Origin: Rhodospirillaceae bacterium UBA3470
Lineage (GTDB): Bacteria > Pseudomonadota > Alphaproteobacteria > Rhodospirillales > Casp-alpha2
Direction of reading: 5' to 3'
NCBI GenBank assembly: GCA_002378125.1
Contig: DFRF01000010.1
Span: forward strand, 8,148 to 14,418
Length of the DNA: 6,271 nucleotides
Positions 6,076 through 6,271 of this stretch are shown one piece after another. The notes below the pieces were generated by a model. The model was not told the DNA's origin. It saw only the letters and a program-made list of their open reading frames with translations, and did no database searches. The position numbers and the translations under genes were made by a program. Each line of letters begins with the position of its first letter. The stretch's first letter is position 1.

Positions 6076-6271
6076 ATGGCATCAGAAATTCCCTTCGTTC
6101 GGGACCTGACCTTCGATTATGGTAAGGTCGACCAAGTGACACCCTTGATACGCCGGGTAATCGCCGAAAATCCGGGCCCGTTCACTTTCCACGGCACTGG
6201 CACTTACATTGTTGGCCACGGCAACGTAGCGGTGATCGATCCGGGCCCCTTAGTGGATAATCATGTGGACG
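6076..6271 (+). CDS. Metallo-beta-lactamase-fold hydrolase, N-terminal part (partial)
   Basis: The first 65 codons are present and the gene runs off the right edge. After the initial MASEIPFVRD, the segment from NPGPFTFHGTGTYIVG to VAVIDPGP is the opening beta-sandwich of MBL-fold hydrolases of the LACTB2/glyoxalase II-like group. The zinc-binding HxHxDH motif would lie beyond the window, so catalytic competence cannot be checked. The ATG at 6076 is chosen because the protein pattern fits family N-termini; the only other in-frame start before the upstream stop at 6025 is a TTG at 6040. The gene is transcribed divergently from the Mo-enzyme operon across a 160-bp region and may share its regulation. 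Relatives act on thioesters, lactones, RNA or other substrates, so no substrate can be assigned; CoA-thioester hydrolysis would suit the context but is speculation. Confidence 0.8.
   Translation, partial: MASEIPFVRDLTFDYGKVDQVTPLIRRVIAENPGPFTFHGTGTYIVGHGNVAVIDPGPLVDNHVD

Noticed and set aside
1..6271. CRISPR arrays, tRNA or rRNA genes, insertion sequences
   Set aside because: No spaced direct repeats, no tRNA-like or rRNA-like sequences and no transposase frames were seen; genes fill nearly all of the window.

Overview
The window looks like bacterial DNA of moderately high GC, probably from an alphaproteobacterium. That lineage guess is an inference: it rests on the N-terminus of the metallo-beta-lactamase-fold gene at the right edge, which resembles a form common in Alphaproteobacteria. 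No rRNA, tRNA or other firm taxonomic marker is present.

Layout, left to right. (1) Bases 1-140, plus strand: the last 45 codons of an amidohydrolase, probably of the D-aminoacylase / N-acyl-D-amino-acid deacylase type. (2) 141-247: a short convergent gap with only weak hairpins. (3) 248-5915, minus strand: one tight three-gene operon. In transcription order it encodes a 912-residue molybdopterin oxidoreductase, a 529-residue protein joining a four-cluster ferredoxin-like domain to an NrfD/DmsC-like membrane domain, and a phenylacetate-CoA ligase. The first two genes overlap by ATGA; the third starts 23 nt after the second stops. (4) 5916-6075: a divergent intergenic region with a good sigma70-type promoter on each strand. 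(5) 6076 to the right edge, plus strand: the start of a metallo-beta-lactamase-fold hydrolase.

The best reading of the operon is a system that activates phenylacetate (or a related arylacetate) to its CoA thioester and then alpha-oxidises it with a membrane-attached Mo/Fe-S enzyme. This is the arrangement of the anaerobic pad genes of denitrifying Thauera/Aromatoleum: PadJ ligase plus PadBCD phenylacetyl-CoA:acceptor oxidoreductase, which gives phenylglyoxylate, CoA and reduced quinone. The Mo subunit has no Tat signal, as expected for a cytoplasmic enzyme using a CoA thioester. Electrons would pass from Mo-bisMGD through the cluster near the Mo site and four [4Fe-4S] clusters into the membrane domain and on to quinone. 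Genes for the next step, phenylglyoxylate:NAD oxidoreductase (padEFGHI), are not in the window.

The points most worth a second look are: the electron-transfer and membrane subunits are fused in one protein; the N-terminal Fe-S motif of the Mo subunit lacks the usual third cysteine and has an aspartate at that place; and an almost identical 12-bp sequence covers the -35 element of both divergent promoters in inverted orientation, suggesting shared control of the operon and the hydrolase. The hydrolase transcript may be leaderless.
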